From the NCBI RefSeq assembly GCF_900102545.1, contig NZ_FNBN01000007.1, forward strand, positions 347,506 to 411,505: a stretch of DNA of 64,000 nucleotides, read 5' to 3'. Of the stretch, positions 53,621 through 61,993 are shown one piece after another; position 1 is the first letter of the stretch; every line of letters starts with the position of its first letter. This DNA is from Chitinophaga filiformis (GTDB lineage: Bacteria; Bacteroidota; Bacteroidia; Chitinophagales; Chitinophagaceae). Both the position numbers and the translations under genes were made by a program. Below the pieces are notes generated by a model. The model did no database searches, was not told where the DNA came from, and saw only the letters and a list, made by a program, of their open reading frames with translations.

Positions 53621-54196
53621 TTATACAGCCCAGGCTTTGTCCCCTTTCTTATAAGGGATACAACCTTCAAACTTACCAGGTACCGGTACATAACGCAGGG
53701 CTTTCGTAGCGCCTGGTTCTGAAGTAAAGTAACCGGTCAGGGTCAGTTCTTTCAGGATCTGGAAATAATGGGTAGGATCGCCTTCCTTCTTATTTTCCCT
53801 TTTATTGTAGTCAACACGTTCTTTATCAATTGCAGTAAGTACCGTGTTCTTTTGCTCGTCAGACAGGTCTACAAAAGGCTTCTTGAATTGTTTTTCACTC
53901 GCCTCATCGATCTTTTTCAGACCGTCGAGTACAACTTTCTGGTCTTCTGCCTTATAACAGTCGTTCAGCATCACAACGATGAATTCATCTACTTTAGCCG
54001 CTTTAGCTCCGGGTGTAGTCGTTTCCGGAATGATCGTCTCAGCTATCTCTGCCAGGATTTTCTTAGTCTCAGACGCCTGCAGGGCATAGTTATCAGGTGC
54101 CTTCGGGTTACAGCCTTCCAGGGCTGACAACGTGGACGCGGAAATAGCGGTGCCCAGTAACAGGGCAACGTTCCGGATGGCTTCTCTTCTATTCAT
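53621..54196 (-). CDS. Gluconate 2-dehydrogenase subunit-3-like protein
   Basis: 191 residues, starting MNRREAIRNVALLLGTAISA. The RRE followed by a hydrophobic stretch and LEGC looks like a twin-arginine (Tat) signal with a lipobox-like Cys near residue 29. The remainder matches the gluconate_2-dh3 family: EIAETIIPETTTPGAKAAKV and MLNDCYKAEDQK. In characterised dehydrogenases this subunit escorts or stabilises the flavoprotein. It is the first gene of the operon with the two GMC proteins. Confidence 0.92.
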   Translation of the reverse strand: MNRREAIRNVALLLGTAISASTLSALEGCNPKAPDNYALQASETKKILAEIAETIIPETTTPGAKAAKVDEFIVVMLNDCYKAEDQKVVLDGLKKIDEASEKQFKKPFVDLSDEQKNTVLTAIDKERVDYNKRENKKEGDPTHYFQILKELTLTGYFTSEPGATKALRYVPVPGKFEGCIPYKKGDKAWAV

Positions 54197-54292
54197 ATAG
54201 TAAATTGATTTGACCTTTCGCCCTAAGTTTCAAAAAAAAAATGACTTTTCATAAAAAAATAATCAAATGGAAGGTTAAAATCTGAAAAATGT

Positions 54293-54335
54293 AAAAAAGC
54301 GAAAGGGCGTTTCATTTAAAACGAAACGCCCTTTC
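54293..54335 (-). terminator. Terminator of the L,D-transpeptidase gene
   Basis: GAAAGGGCGTTTC (54301-54313) pairs perfectly with GAAACGCCCTTTC (54323-54335), 13 bp, loop of 9. On the minus strand it is followed by GCTTTTTT. It lies 22 bases past the stop. Confidence 0.9.
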
Positions 54336-54356
54336 TATCCATTTGGTTGAGATATC

Positions 54357-55133
54357 TTACATGATGTATTTGCCCTTTTCGTCTACCAGTATAACCGGTA
54401 ACTTATGATGGGTCTCAAAATATTCGTACGCCCCTTTCAGCTCAGCCCACAGCTTCTCAGCTACTGCTGTGCTGTCTTTATCTTTCTCTTTCTCTCTCGT
54501 TGCGAAATTAGTCAGATAGTCCATAGAACGGGAGTTTCCGAACTTAACCGGGAATACATGTACAGGAATGAAATCCTGTCCGGCATTCTTGGCATTCACC
54601 GCCAGGATATATACTTCTTCGATAAAATCGTCTGTCAGAGGAATACAACCGATAGTCAGGCAGCTGCCATGAATATAGATCTCCCCTCCCGGTTTTTTCG
54701 GGTCACTCAGGATCCTGTCGGCAAAGTTGGGATAGTTAATACCCAGTGATAAGTGATAATTACTATTTGGATTGAAATCGTTGATATAGTAGAAACCTTC
54801 CGGTACCTGCCTGTCTCCTTCCTTCCGTTTAGGGCCCATTTTCCCTGACAGCGTACATACCCTGTATGATTTAAACAGCTGGAATGTATCCGAGGCTTTA
54901 TTTTTCACCCAGATCTCCAGTTCACTGTCCAGTTTGAAAGATCTTAAGAAGATGTATTTAGCCGGATAGACCAGTCCCTTCTTCTTAAATTCCTCCTTCA
55001 GCTGTTCTTCTTTGTCCCTGTAGGCATACCCCACTTTCGGGAACATTTTCTGGTTGTCCAGGAATGATTGCTGCTGGGCCTGCACCTTGCCTATTCCCAA
55101 CAGGATTAAAACTGCTAAAACGACCTGCTTCAT
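54357..55133 (-). CDS. L,D-transpeptidase family protein (YafK-like)
   Basis: 258 residues with a signal peptide (cleavage near KVQAQ, residue 20). The YkuD catalytic motif is complete: IHGSCLTIGCIPLTDD, with His155 and the nucleophile Cys163. Such enzymes cross-link or trim peptidoglycan or release bound lipoproteins; the sequence is closest to the YafK/DpaA group. It acts in the periplasm. It is likely cotranscribed with the small membrane protein gene 43 bases upstream. Confidence 0.9.
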   Translation of the reverse strand: MKQVVLAVLILLGIGKVQAQQQSFLDNQKMFPKVGYAYRDKEEQLKEEFKKKGLVYPAKYIFLRSFKLDSELEIWVKNKASDTFQLFKSYRVCTLSGKMGPKRKEGDRQVPEGFYYINDFNPNSNYHLSLGINYPNFADRILSDPKKPGGEIYIHGSCLTIGCIPLTDDFIEEVYILAVNAKNAGQDFIPVHVFPVKFGNSRSMDYLTNFATREKEKDKDSTAVAEKLWAELKGAYEYFETHHKLPVILVDEKGKYIM

Positions 55134-55176
55134 AGATATTTTAACACAATTTTACAAATTCACGTACGCTTAAAAC

Positions 55177-55395
55177 CTATCTTACGGGAGCATTTTGCTG
55201 TGGTTGCATATTGAAAGTCCGGTAAGCCAGGAAGAAAAGCAACAATGCAAAAATAGCATATATAACCATACCTACCTTACGGTTGGCAAAGCGTAAAATG
55301 TAGTGACGCTCGCCCTGGTAGATCAATACAGCCGTTATACATTGAAAAATTCCACCCAGCAGAAATAATACCCCTAACAAAGTTTGTACTCTCAT
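55177..55395 (-). CDS. Small two-span membrane protein
   Basis: 72 residues with two hydrophobic segments at about 4-24 and 43-61 (LLGVLFLLGGIFQCITAVLI and VGMVIYAIFALLLFFLAYRT), separated by a basic loop. I cannot name a family. It precedes the L,D-transpeptidase gene by 43 bases on the same strand, probably as one transcript. Confidence 0.75.
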   Translation of the reverse strand: MRVQTLLGVLFLLGGIFQCITAVLIYQGERHYILRFANRKVGMVIYAIFALLLFFLAYRTFNMQPQQNAPVR

Positions 55396-55708
55396 AAGAA
55401 AACGATCTCTTATGCAAATTATTTTAAATTCCGGAACATTTACAATACCATGAAATGGTCAAATGAAAAATCAGGAACCGGAATATCATGGCTGCCAGTG
55501 GTCTTGGCCCGCTTCTACCCCGGGGGACCCGAAGTATTAGCGGCATGATATCCAGATCCCTGATCTATTCTCAGAGAAATGAAAGCTTTATAGTTGCCTG
55601 TCGGCGCTGGAAGGATTCCCTACCTGTCACAAGGCCAGTATTATACGGTCTCGAGGCCAGTCACACAAAGAGGCATTATAGCGGTATATCCCTCCAAAAG
55701 CCAGGGCT
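55396..55708. other. Gap between the small membrane protein and hppD
   Basis: 313 bases with no credible gene, repeat or clear terminator. A plus-strand frame beginning at 55488 continues as antisense of hppD and is not believed. Confidence 0.4.
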
Positions 55709-56845
55709 CTACAAATTCCCTCTCAGGGCCTGTTCCCTTTCTATCGACTCAAACAGCGCCTTAAAATTGCCTTTCCCGAAGGATTTAGCCCCTTTACGCT
55801 GGATGATCTCAAAGAATACAGTCGGACGGTCCTCCAAAGGCTTTGTAAAGATCTGCAGGAGATACCCCTCATCATCGCGGTCAACCAGGATACCCAATTC
55901 CTTCAATGGCAGCAGGTCTTCGTCAATATGACCTACCCTGTCCAGCAGGGTGTCGTAGTATGAACCTGGTACCTTCAGAAATTCCACGCCTCTGTTCTGC
56001 AACTCGGTAACTGTCTCAATGATGTTATTGGTAGCGATAGCCACGTGCTGTACACCCGGGCCACGGTAGAAATCCAGGTATTCTTCTATCTGGGACTTTT
56101 TCTTACCTTCTGCCGGCTCATTGATAGGAAATTTCACACGGCCGTTGCCATTGCTCATCACCTTACTCATCAAGGCAGAATATTCCGTGGAAATGTCTTT
56201 ATCATCGAATGACAGAAGGTTACGGAAGCCCATCACCTTTTCATAAAACTCCACCCAGGTGTTCATCTCATGCCAACCCACATTACCCACGCAATGGTCT
56301 ACATACAGCAGGCCGGTCTCTGTAGGGTTGTAAGCTGAATGCCATTCTTTATAACCGGGGAGGAAAGGCCCATTGTAGTTCTTACGTTCGATGAACAGGT
56401 GTACGGTATCGCCATATATGTGAATACCACTGCGCACCACGGTACCAAATTCGTCCTCTTCTGTTGTAGGCACCAGGTAAGGCTTTGCCCCTCTTTTAAC
56501 AGTTTCTTCAAAAGCGGAACGGGCATCGTCCACCCAGAGGGCCAGCACTTTCACGCCATCACCGTGTTCCTGGATATGATGGGCAATCTCATTGTCCGGA
56601 TTCAGCGGTGTGGTCAGCACAAAGCGCAGCTTATTCTGTACCAGCACATAGGAAGCGCGGTCCCTTACACCGGTCTCCGGACCAGCATACGCCAGCGACT
56701 GGAAGCCAAAAGCTGTCTTATAAAAATGGGCAGCCTGCTTGGCATTCCCCACGTAAAACTCAACGTAATCTGTACCATTTAATGGGAGAAAGTCCTGTAC
56801 ATCGGCAGGAACAGCCGATACTACGGCGTCTGAAGTTGTATGCAT
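55709..56845 (-). CDS. hppD: 4-hydroxyphenylpyruvate dioxygenase
   Basis: Converts 4-hydroxyphenylpyruvate to homogentisate, the second step of tyrosine breakdown. 378 residues, two vicinal-oxygen-chelate domains. The iron ligands can be placed as His184 (YVDHCVGNV), His267 (GVQHVAIATNN) and Glu346 (VFFEIIQR). The next enzyme, hmgA, is encoded at 62244-63401. Between hppD and its upstream promoter (57147-57178) lies a 285-base leader with a conserved 32-codon ORF (57032-57130). Confidence 0.96.
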   Translation of the reverse strand: MHTTSDAVVSAVPADVQDFLPLNGTDYVEFYVGNAKQAAHFYKTAFGFQSLAYAGPETGVRDRASYVLVQNKLRFVLTTPLNPDNEIAHHIQEHGDGVKVLALWVDDARSAFEETVKRGAKPYLVPTTEEDEFGTVVRSGIHIYGDTVHLFIERKNYNGPFLPGYKEWHSAYNPTETGLLYVDHCVGNVGWHEMNTWVEFYEKVMGFRNLLSFDDKDISTEYSALMSKVMSNGNGRVKFPINEPAEGKKKSQIEEYLDFYRGPGVQHVAIATNNIIETVTELQNRGVEFLKVPGSYYDTLLDRVGHIDEDLLPLKELGILVDRDDEGYLLQIFTKPLEDRPTVFFEIIQRKGAKSFGKGNFKALFESIEREQALRGNL

Positions 56846-57031
56846 GATGGATTGGTTTTAGAAGTTTTGGTGTATGAAATATTTTTGACTACACGTAATA
56901 GCATGTGAAACAATGCCTCAGTGCATTGAAGAAATGACAGGTAGAACCACTGTAAACGGGCGTGGAGAAAAGCAGTAAATAAAATGTGAAAAGGAAAACA
57001 AAACGCCCTTAAAGGCAGTATCATACCTGCA
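56846..57031 (-). promoter_or_regulatory. hppD leader between the leader ORF and the structural gene
   Basis: On the minus strand, GCACT-GTCCT-AGTGC (57046-57032) spans the leader ORF stop codon. A second small hairpin, GCAGgTA-TGA-TACTGC, overlaps the last bases of the first, so the two are mutually exclusive. Then GCCTTTAAGGGC and a U-rich run (GTTTTGTTTTCCTTTT) follow. This could be a translation-dependent attenuator; the stems are short. Confidence 0.4.
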
Positions 57032-57130
57032 CTAGGACAGTGCGGAATCCATAGCCAGCGTAGCCATCAGGAAGTAGTACTTGCTGTGACGCTGATCGGA
57101 TATTTTATGGTATGTATGCAGATGAAGCAT
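57032..57130 (-). CDS. Putative aromatic-rich leader peptide upstream of hppD
   Basis: 32 codons, ATG at 57130, TAG at 57032. The peptide contains TYHKISDQRHSKYYFL, with three Tyr, one Phe and four His. A second ORF upstream of hmgA (63598-63684) carries TYHIDKRHWKYCFL in the same position. The nucleotide differences include synonymous third-base changes (TAC/TAT, CGT/CGC) and one two-codon gap in frame, which points to selection on the peptide. It starts about 17 bases after a promoter -7 box. I infer a leader peptide that senses aromatic amino acids or charged tRNA; nothing proves translation. Confidence 0.65.
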   Translation of the reverse strand: MLHLHTYHKISDQRHSKYYFLMATLAMDSALS

Positions 57131-57146
57131 AAATTAGTTGCTAATG

Positions 57147-57178
57147 CAATATTAGCATTTCGTGATATTAAATCCAAA
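57147..57178 (-). promoter_or_regulatory. Promoter of the hppD leader
   Basis: Minus strand: TTTG (57178-57175), 20 bases, then TAATATTG (57154-57147). This fits the Bacteroidota TTTG-N19/20-TAnnTTTG consensus with one mismatch in the -7 box. The predicted start of transcription is near 57140, ten bases before the leader ATG. Confidence 0.6.
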
Positions 57179-57238
57179 TAATACTGTAAAGAATACAGCT
57201 GGATAAGAAGGATTCAAAATTGAGGGACTATGTGAGTA

Positions 57239-57823
57239 TTACTTACGGATGTATTTCTCGAAATAACTCATGAACCTTTCGTTGCCATAATCGGCAGCCC
57301 CTTCATGCCGGTAAGCAATCTGTCCCTTTTTGTTGATGATCACCGTAGTAGGAATAGACCTCCCCAGCAACTCCCGGGGAATCTCACTGTCTGCAACATA
57401 CAACGGCAGACTGTATTGCTGTCTTTTCAGGAAAGAACTTGCTTTCTTATAATTACCATCTGTATCCACCGTCAGGAAGATCACATTCTTATCTTCCCGG
57501 AATCTTTCATACAAAGCATTGATAGAAGGCATCTCAGCACGACAGGGAGGACACCAGGTAGCCCAGAAATTAAGGAATACCACTTTTCCCCTCAGGGAAG
57601 AAAGTGTGAACGTTTTACCCTCACCATCAGTAAAAGCCATATCAGGCGCCAGGTTGTTCTCCGGACTCACCTCTTCAGGCATTCCCGGCTGGAACAATCC
57701 CACCTTCATCAATCCCTGCATCACACCTGCCTTTACCGATGGATTCACCCATACCAGTATCAGGAAAAGGACCATGATGGCTGTTGTAATATTCGACAAT
57801 GAGAATAAACGTCTCAGATTCAT
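57239..57823 (-). CDS. TlpA-family thioredoxin-like protein
   Basis: 194 residues. One N-terminal span (about 12-28, TAIMVLFLILVWVNP), then a periplasmic thioredoxin domain with FWATWCPPCRAEMPS; the redox pair is Cys91-Cys94. The domain continues with the cis-proline region SIPTTVIINKKGQ. This is the TlpA/ResA type, which reduces disulfides in extracytoplasmic proteins such as apocytochromes. It is separated from ccmE-ccmF by 36 kb, so a cytochrome role is only possible. Transcribed alone. Confidence 0.93.
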   Translation of the reverse strand: MNLRRLFSLSNITTAIMVLFLILVWVNPSVKAGVMQGLMKVGLFQPGMPEEVSPENNLAPDMAFTDGEGKTFTLSSLRGKVVFLNFWATWCPPCRAEMPSINALYERFREDKNVIFLTVDTDGNYKKASSFLKRQQYSLPLYVADSEIPRELLGRSIPTTVIINKKGQIAYRHEGAADYGNERFMSYFEKYIRK

Positions 57824-58000
57824 AAGTGCATAGCTGTTTGCAGCACTAAATTACAACTTTAGCGGGTAACAGCCACCGCAGCAGAAAGCGGATAAGCAGG
57901 CAGTACCCATTCCTCCGTTTCCGCAACGCTGACTCCCCTGCCCTGCTTTGTTAAACAGTTTAAAAATGCTTTACCATAAAGTTCACAAAAAATAAATCAT

Positions 58001-58027
58001 AAGTAAACAAACATTTACTTACTTTTG
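58001..58027 (+). promoter_or_regulatory. Promoter and TetR operator
   Basis: A perfect 7-bp inverted repeat, AAGTAAAcaaacaTTTACTT (58001-58020), directly followed by and sharing a base with the -7 box TACTTTTG (58020-58027). Binding of the TetR-family product to this site would cover the promoter, so autorepression of the TetR/TetX-like operon is very likely. Confidence 0.8.
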
Positions 58028-58054
58028 TCCTGTAAACGGGAAATAAGACATTGC

Positions 58055-58651
58055 ATGAGACCTAAAAACCTGGAGAAAGAGGAAGCAATCCGCACCATCG
58101 CCCTGCAGATCATTGCTGAAGAAGGCCTGGAAAACCTCAGCATGCAGAAGCTGGCAAAAGCAGCTAATATATCGCCCCGTACCATCTACATCAAATACGA
58201 GAACAAGGAAGACCTCCTGATCAAACTTTTTGTAGATGAAGTACTCGGCGCTTATGAAAAGGCCATACTGGAAAAATTCAACGCGGACATGGAATTTGCT
58301 GAAGGCGTAAAAAGACTCTGGACAAACGCTTTCCGCTATTTTAAAAATAACAGACATGCCTTTGTATTGATGCAATATGGCAAGTCTTCTCCCCTGTTGT
58401 ATAAAGCATACCAGGAAAGAGACATAAAGGAAGGAGACTACTTCGCTCCTATCCACCGTTTCCTCGAACGACACGCAAAGGCAGGAGTTATTAGAAAGCT
58501 TCCACAGGAAGCCTACAGAGCCATCCTGTTCTCTCCTGCATTTGACCTGATCAATGAATACTTTGATTGCCTGAATCGGCCTAAACAACTCATCACAGAA
58601 AAGGTGTTTTCCGACTCCTGTGATGCCGTTATTAAAGGCTTACTGAAATAA
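58055..58651 (+). CDS. TetR-family transcriptional regulator
   Basis: 198 residues from ATG 58055 (MRPKNLEKEEAIRTIALQII); the TTG at 58025 lies inside the promoter and is rejected. The helix-turn-helix is at about 10-55 (GLENLSMQKLAKAANISPRT, then IYIKYENKEDLLIKL). The helical C-terminal ligand domain is typical. The downstream flavin monooxygenase starts 26 bases after its stop, so the two form an operon. The palindrome at 58001-58020 is its probable operator. Confidence 0.94.
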   Translation: MRPKNLEKEEAIRTIALQIIAEEGLENLSMQKLAKAANISPRTIYIKYENKEDLLIKLFVDEVLGAYEKAILEKFNADMEFAEGVKRLWTNAFRYFKNNRHAFVLMQYGKSSPLLYKAYQERDIKEGDYFAPIHRFLERHAKAGVIRKLPQEAYRAILFSPAFDLINEYFDCLNRPKQLITEKVFSDSCDAVIKGLLK

Positions 58652-58677
58652 GACTATGCACTAATAAACCAACACAT

Positions 58678-59826
58678 ATGAGTATCCTCAGGAACAAGAA
58701 AATTGCCATCGTCGGAGGTGGCCCGGGAGGCCTTACCCTTGCCCGAATCCTCCAAATGAAAAATGCCGACGTAAAAGTCTATGAAAGAGATCCCGGTAAA
58801 GATGCCAGAGCACAAGGCGCTACACTCGATCTTCATTTTGAATCAGGATTAAAAGCATTGCGTGAAGCAGGGCTGATGGAAGCATTCAAAGCCAATTACC
58901 GTCCGGGAGCAGACAGGCTGCGTGTGATGAATAAACACGCCAACGTAGTAATGGAAGACAGTGAAAGAGAACAAGGTGATGAAGCATACTTCCGCCCTGA
59001 AATAGATCGCGGTCCACTGAAGAAAATTCTGCTGGAATCATTACATCCAGATACTGTTGTATGGAACAGTCATTTTGTATCTCTCGCGCGACTGGACAGA
59101 GGCTGGCAACTCACATTCCGCGACGGCACTACCGCTTTTGCAGATATCGTAATTGCTGCAGACGGCGCCAATTCAAAGATCCGTCCTTACATCACACCCA
59201 TCAAACCTTTCTATGCAGGCCTGACAGTAGTAGAAGGCGCGGTGTACAATTCTGCTACGGCCTGCCCCAACATACATCGTCTGTTACAGAACGGTAAGAT
59301 CTTTGTCCTGGGCGATGATAAATCCTTAATCGTAAGTTCCAAAGGAGATGGTAGCCTGGTATTTTATACAGGCTGTAAAACTGATGAATACTGGAGCCGT
59401 GATTGCGGGATTGACTTCTCTGATAAAGCACAGGTATTCGCCTGGTTCAAAACCAACTTCGCTGGCTGGGCGCCTGTATGGGATGAACTGTTTGAAAATG
59501 CATCATCACACTTTGTGACTCGCCCACAATACTGCATGCCATTAGATCAGACATGGGAACCTTTACCTGATATCACTATGCTGGGCGATGCCGCACACCT
59601 CATGCCTCCCTATGCAGGTGAAGGCGTTAATATGGCTATGCTGGATGCATTGGAGCTGGGTCAATGTCTCACTAATGATGACTTTCCGGATACCCTTGCC
59701 GCCATTGCTTATTATGAACAACAAATGCGCACAAGAGCATCAGAAACAGCCGCCCAGACACTCGAATCAACAGATGCACTGCACTCGCCAGACGCGATCC
59801 CATTCATCCGGCAGACTGTCAGTTAA
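58678..59826 (+). CDS. FAD-dependent monooxygenase, TetX-like
   Basis: 382 residues of the aromatic-hydroxylase (PHBH) fold. FAD-binding IVGGGPGGLTLA (about 11-22), ATLDLHFESG (about 48-57), VIAADGANSKIR (the DG motif) and GDAAHLMPPYAGEGVNMA (about 303-320). TLDLH and GDAAHLMPP.AG.GVN are shared with the TetX tetracycline monooxygenases, so TetX-like is the best label; whether it acts on tetracyclines is unknown, and related Bacteroidota enzymes have other or unknown substrates. It is the second gene of a TetR-controlled pair. Confidence 0.88.
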   Translation: MSILRNKKIAIVGGGPGGLTLARILQMKNADVKVYERDPGKDARAQGATLDLHFESGLKALREAGLMEAFKANYRPGADRLRVMNKHANVVMEDSEREQGDEAYFRPEIDRGPLKKILLESLHPDTVVWNSHFVSLARLDRGWQLTFRDGTTAFADIVIAADGANSKIRPYITPIKPFYAGLTVVEGAVYNSATACPNIHRLLQNGKIFVLGDDKSLIVSSKGDGSLVFYTGCKTDEYWSRDCGIDFSDKAQVFAWFKTNFAGWAPVWDELFENASSHFVTRPQYCMPLDQTWEPLPDITMLGDAAHLMPPYAGEGVNMAMLDALELGQCLTNDDFPDTLAAIAYYEQQMRTRASETAAQTLESTDALHSPDAIPFIRQTVS

Positions 59827-60609
59827 CTAAAACGTATTCTTCTTCTCCAGCTCCGGCAATACCTCGTCTATACGCTTCGCCAGTTCCGGCAGTTTAATGG
59901 TTGGTACCGCAGGGAACAGATGATGTTCCAGGTGGTAGAACATGCTGAAAGTAATTTTATTCTTCCAGCCACCCCGCTGTGTCCTGGCCAGTTCAGGATG
60001 TTCTTCAGTATCGTGATGCACTGTCCATACTGCGAAGAAGGCCATCAGGAATTCTCCTATCACCATCACGATGACATGATAGATGAGGAATGGTATCTTA
60101 AAATAAAACACAATAAACGCAAAAGCGGCAATGGCAGCCAGTTCGGCCAGTACATTCCGCACATACTTCCTGTTGCCTAACTGCAGTGTTACCTTATGGA
60201 TCAGGAACATGTGAACAGGTCCATAAAAGATAGCGCCATACCAGCTCATGCCGGCCGATTTCCCTTCATAATCCTCATCAGACAAACAATACTTATGATG
60301 CCGGATATGATTGAACTTCACCGCATGAATAGAGGCCATCATCAGCACACTATTCGAGAAAAGCGTGAACCATGTAAGGAACCGGTTGGTGCCAAGAGAA
60401 TTATGAAATCCGTTATGCACCTGTCGTAATCCGGTCAGAAAGAAAAAGGCGGAACAGGGTAATGCCAGTATGTAATAGCCAAAATATGCCAGTATCCAGG
60501 AGGAAAACAACCAGGGAAGCGTCAGGTTATTTTCAATCAGCATTTCCCTGACAGATAAGTCTTTAAGGTCTTTCCAGCTTACCTTTTTTACTATTTCTGC
60601 ATGTGTCAT
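59827..60609 (-). CDS. Fatty acid desaturase family protein
   Basis: 260-residue membrane enzyme with the three histidine boxes of the desaturase/hydroxylase superfamily: HNGFHN (about 67-72), HIRHHKY (about 101-107) and YHLEHHLFP near the C-terminus. Several hydrophobic stretches place it in the inner membrane. Such enzymes introduce a double bond or hydroxyl into an acyl or carotenoid chain; the substrate is not evident. It is convergent with the TetX-like gene; their stop codons are adjacent. Confidence 0.9.
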   Translation of the reverse strand: MTHAEIVKKVSWKDLKDLSVREMLIENNLTLPWLFSSWILAYFGYYILALPCSAFFFLTGLRQVHNGFHNSLGTNRFLTWFTLFSNSVLMMASIHAVKFNHIRHHKYCLSDEDYEGKSAGMSWYGAIFYGPVHMFLIHKVTLQLGNRKYVRNVLAELAAIAAFAFIVFYFKIPFLIYHVIVMVIGEFLMAFFAVWTVHHDTEEHPELARTQRGGWKNKITFSMFYHLEHHLFPAVPTIKLPELAKRIDEVLPELEKKNTF

Positions 60610-60634
60610 GTATAGGAATTTTAGTAGGGTTACT

Positions 60635-60642
60635 CAAAAGTA
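60635..60642 (-). promoter_or_regulatory. -7 box for the desaturase gene
   Basis: Minus strand TACTTTTG, a full TAnnTTTG match, 25 bases upstream of the ATG. Confidence 0.55.
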
Positions 60643-60682
60643 CGGATCGTATAGCCCTGGCATATGATAAAAGTCATCTCCG

Positions 60683-60726
60683 AAAAACAAACCGGGCCAT
60701 CCCTCGCGGAACGACCCGGTTTTTGT
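60683..60726 (-). terminator. Terminator downstream of the aldo/keto reductase gene
   Basis: AAACCGGG (60689-60696) pairs with CCCGGTTT (60715-60722) around an 18-base loop, with A- and T-runs on both outsides. It ends transcription of the reductase gene before the desaturase promoter. Confidence 0.75.
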
Positions 60727-60866
60727 TCTCTGTTCAATTGACCTGTAACAGCCGTAGGTAAATAAATATTTGATCAATTACAGAGATTAGTCATGAACTC
60801 ATCTTTAAAACAATCCTGAATTAGCCTGACAAAGTTGATTCGCATTCAAATATGACAATTCATCTT

Positions 60867-61859
60867 TTAGACCAGCTGTACCTGGTACAGCTTATCATTG
60901 ATGAACTTTATTTCTTCAGCACTCAGTTTTACATTGATAGCTCTTGCATTCTGGATAGCCTGCTCCGCATTACGTGCGCCTACCAGTGCTACTGTAATAC
61001 CGGGACGGTCAATGGTCCAGCGGATCACCAGCTGCGCCAGTGTCACACTTTTACTTTCCGCCATAGGCCTGATCTGATCAAGGAACGCATTGATACGGTT
61101 CAGGTTCTCCGGCTGGTAAAACCTGGTATTAGGACGATGATCTCCTTCCCCAAACTGATGACCAGGCCTAACCTTACCGCTCAGAATACCTCTCTGTAAA
61201 GGACTATAAGCCAGAATACCTTTTTTATGCTCAATACAGTAAGGCACCAGTTCTTTTTCGATCTCTCTTTCCACCATGCTGAAAGGCACCTGGTTAGAGG
61301 CCAGCCTGATTGTTTTCTCTGCCTCTTTCATCTGTGCTGCGTTGTAGTTGCTTACACCCGCTTCGCGGATTTTTCCCTGCTCCTGCAAACGTAAAACAGC
61401 TTCAAAGGTTTCATCAATTGGTGTGGTTACATCCGGCCAGTGGATCTGGTACAGATCGATATAATCCGTTCCCAGTCTTCTGAGACTGTTCTCACATTCC
61501 AGTATGATACTTTCCTTGCCGGAGTACTTATAGATATCAATGTCTTTACCATTGTTATCCTTACTTTTAAACGCCAGTGTTCCTAATGCCAGGTCCCAGC
61601 GCATCCCGAATTTCGTCAACACCTGCACCTTAGTTCTGTCCAATCCTTTCAGTGCATCACCTATCAGTTCTTCACTCAGTCCCTGCCCGTAAACCGGTGC
61701 AGTGTCTATAGATGTAACGCCTTCGTCAACAGATGCATGAATCGCTTTTACGGCATCGGTATGTTCAGTTCCACCCCACATCCAGCCACCAATGGCCCAT
61801 GCACCAAATGTAATTGCTGATACTTTCAGTTCGCTTTCTCCTAATTGTCTGTATTCCAT
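60867..61859 (-). CDS. Aldo/keto reductase
   Basis: 330 residues, TIM barrel, NADPH-dependent. The catalytic Asp/Tyr region is SIDTAPVYGQGLSEELIGDA, with Lys in LTKFGMRWD and His in YQIHWPD. The cofactor region PGITVALVGARNAEQ is near the C-terminus. The sequence resembles the YajO/IolS-like group. It reduces aldehydes or ketones of unknown identity. Transcribed alone, with a terminator downstream. Confidence 0.93.
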   Translation of the reverse strand: MEYRQLGESELKVSAITFGAWAIGGWMWGGTEHTDAVKAIHASVDEGVTSIDTAPVYGQGLSEELIGDALKGLDRTKVQVLTKFGMRWDLALGTLAFKSKDNNGKDIDIYKYSGKESIILECENSLRRLGTDYIDLYQIHWPDVTTPIDETFEAVLRLQEQGKIREAGVSNYNAAQMKEAEKTIRLASNQVPFSMVEREIEKELVPYCIEHKKGILAYSPLQRGILSGKVRPGHQFGEGDHRPNTRFYQPENLNRINAFLDQIRPMAESKSVTLAQLVIRWTIDRPGITVALVGARNAEQAIQNARAINVKLSAEEIKFINDKLYQVQLV

Positions 61860-61993
61860 TATTTATTGGTTTCTATTTACGTTGTCTATAAAAGCGTTGT
61901 ATAAAAATATAGATTACGGTTGAGTACCCACTACTATGAATTAAAATAGTCACGTGGCACAGATTTAGTACTCCTTCCTTAAAATTCAGGTAT

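Noticed and set aside
55488..55931. Plus-strand ORF of 147 codons
   Set aside because: Its second half is antisense to hppD and the first half has no coding character.
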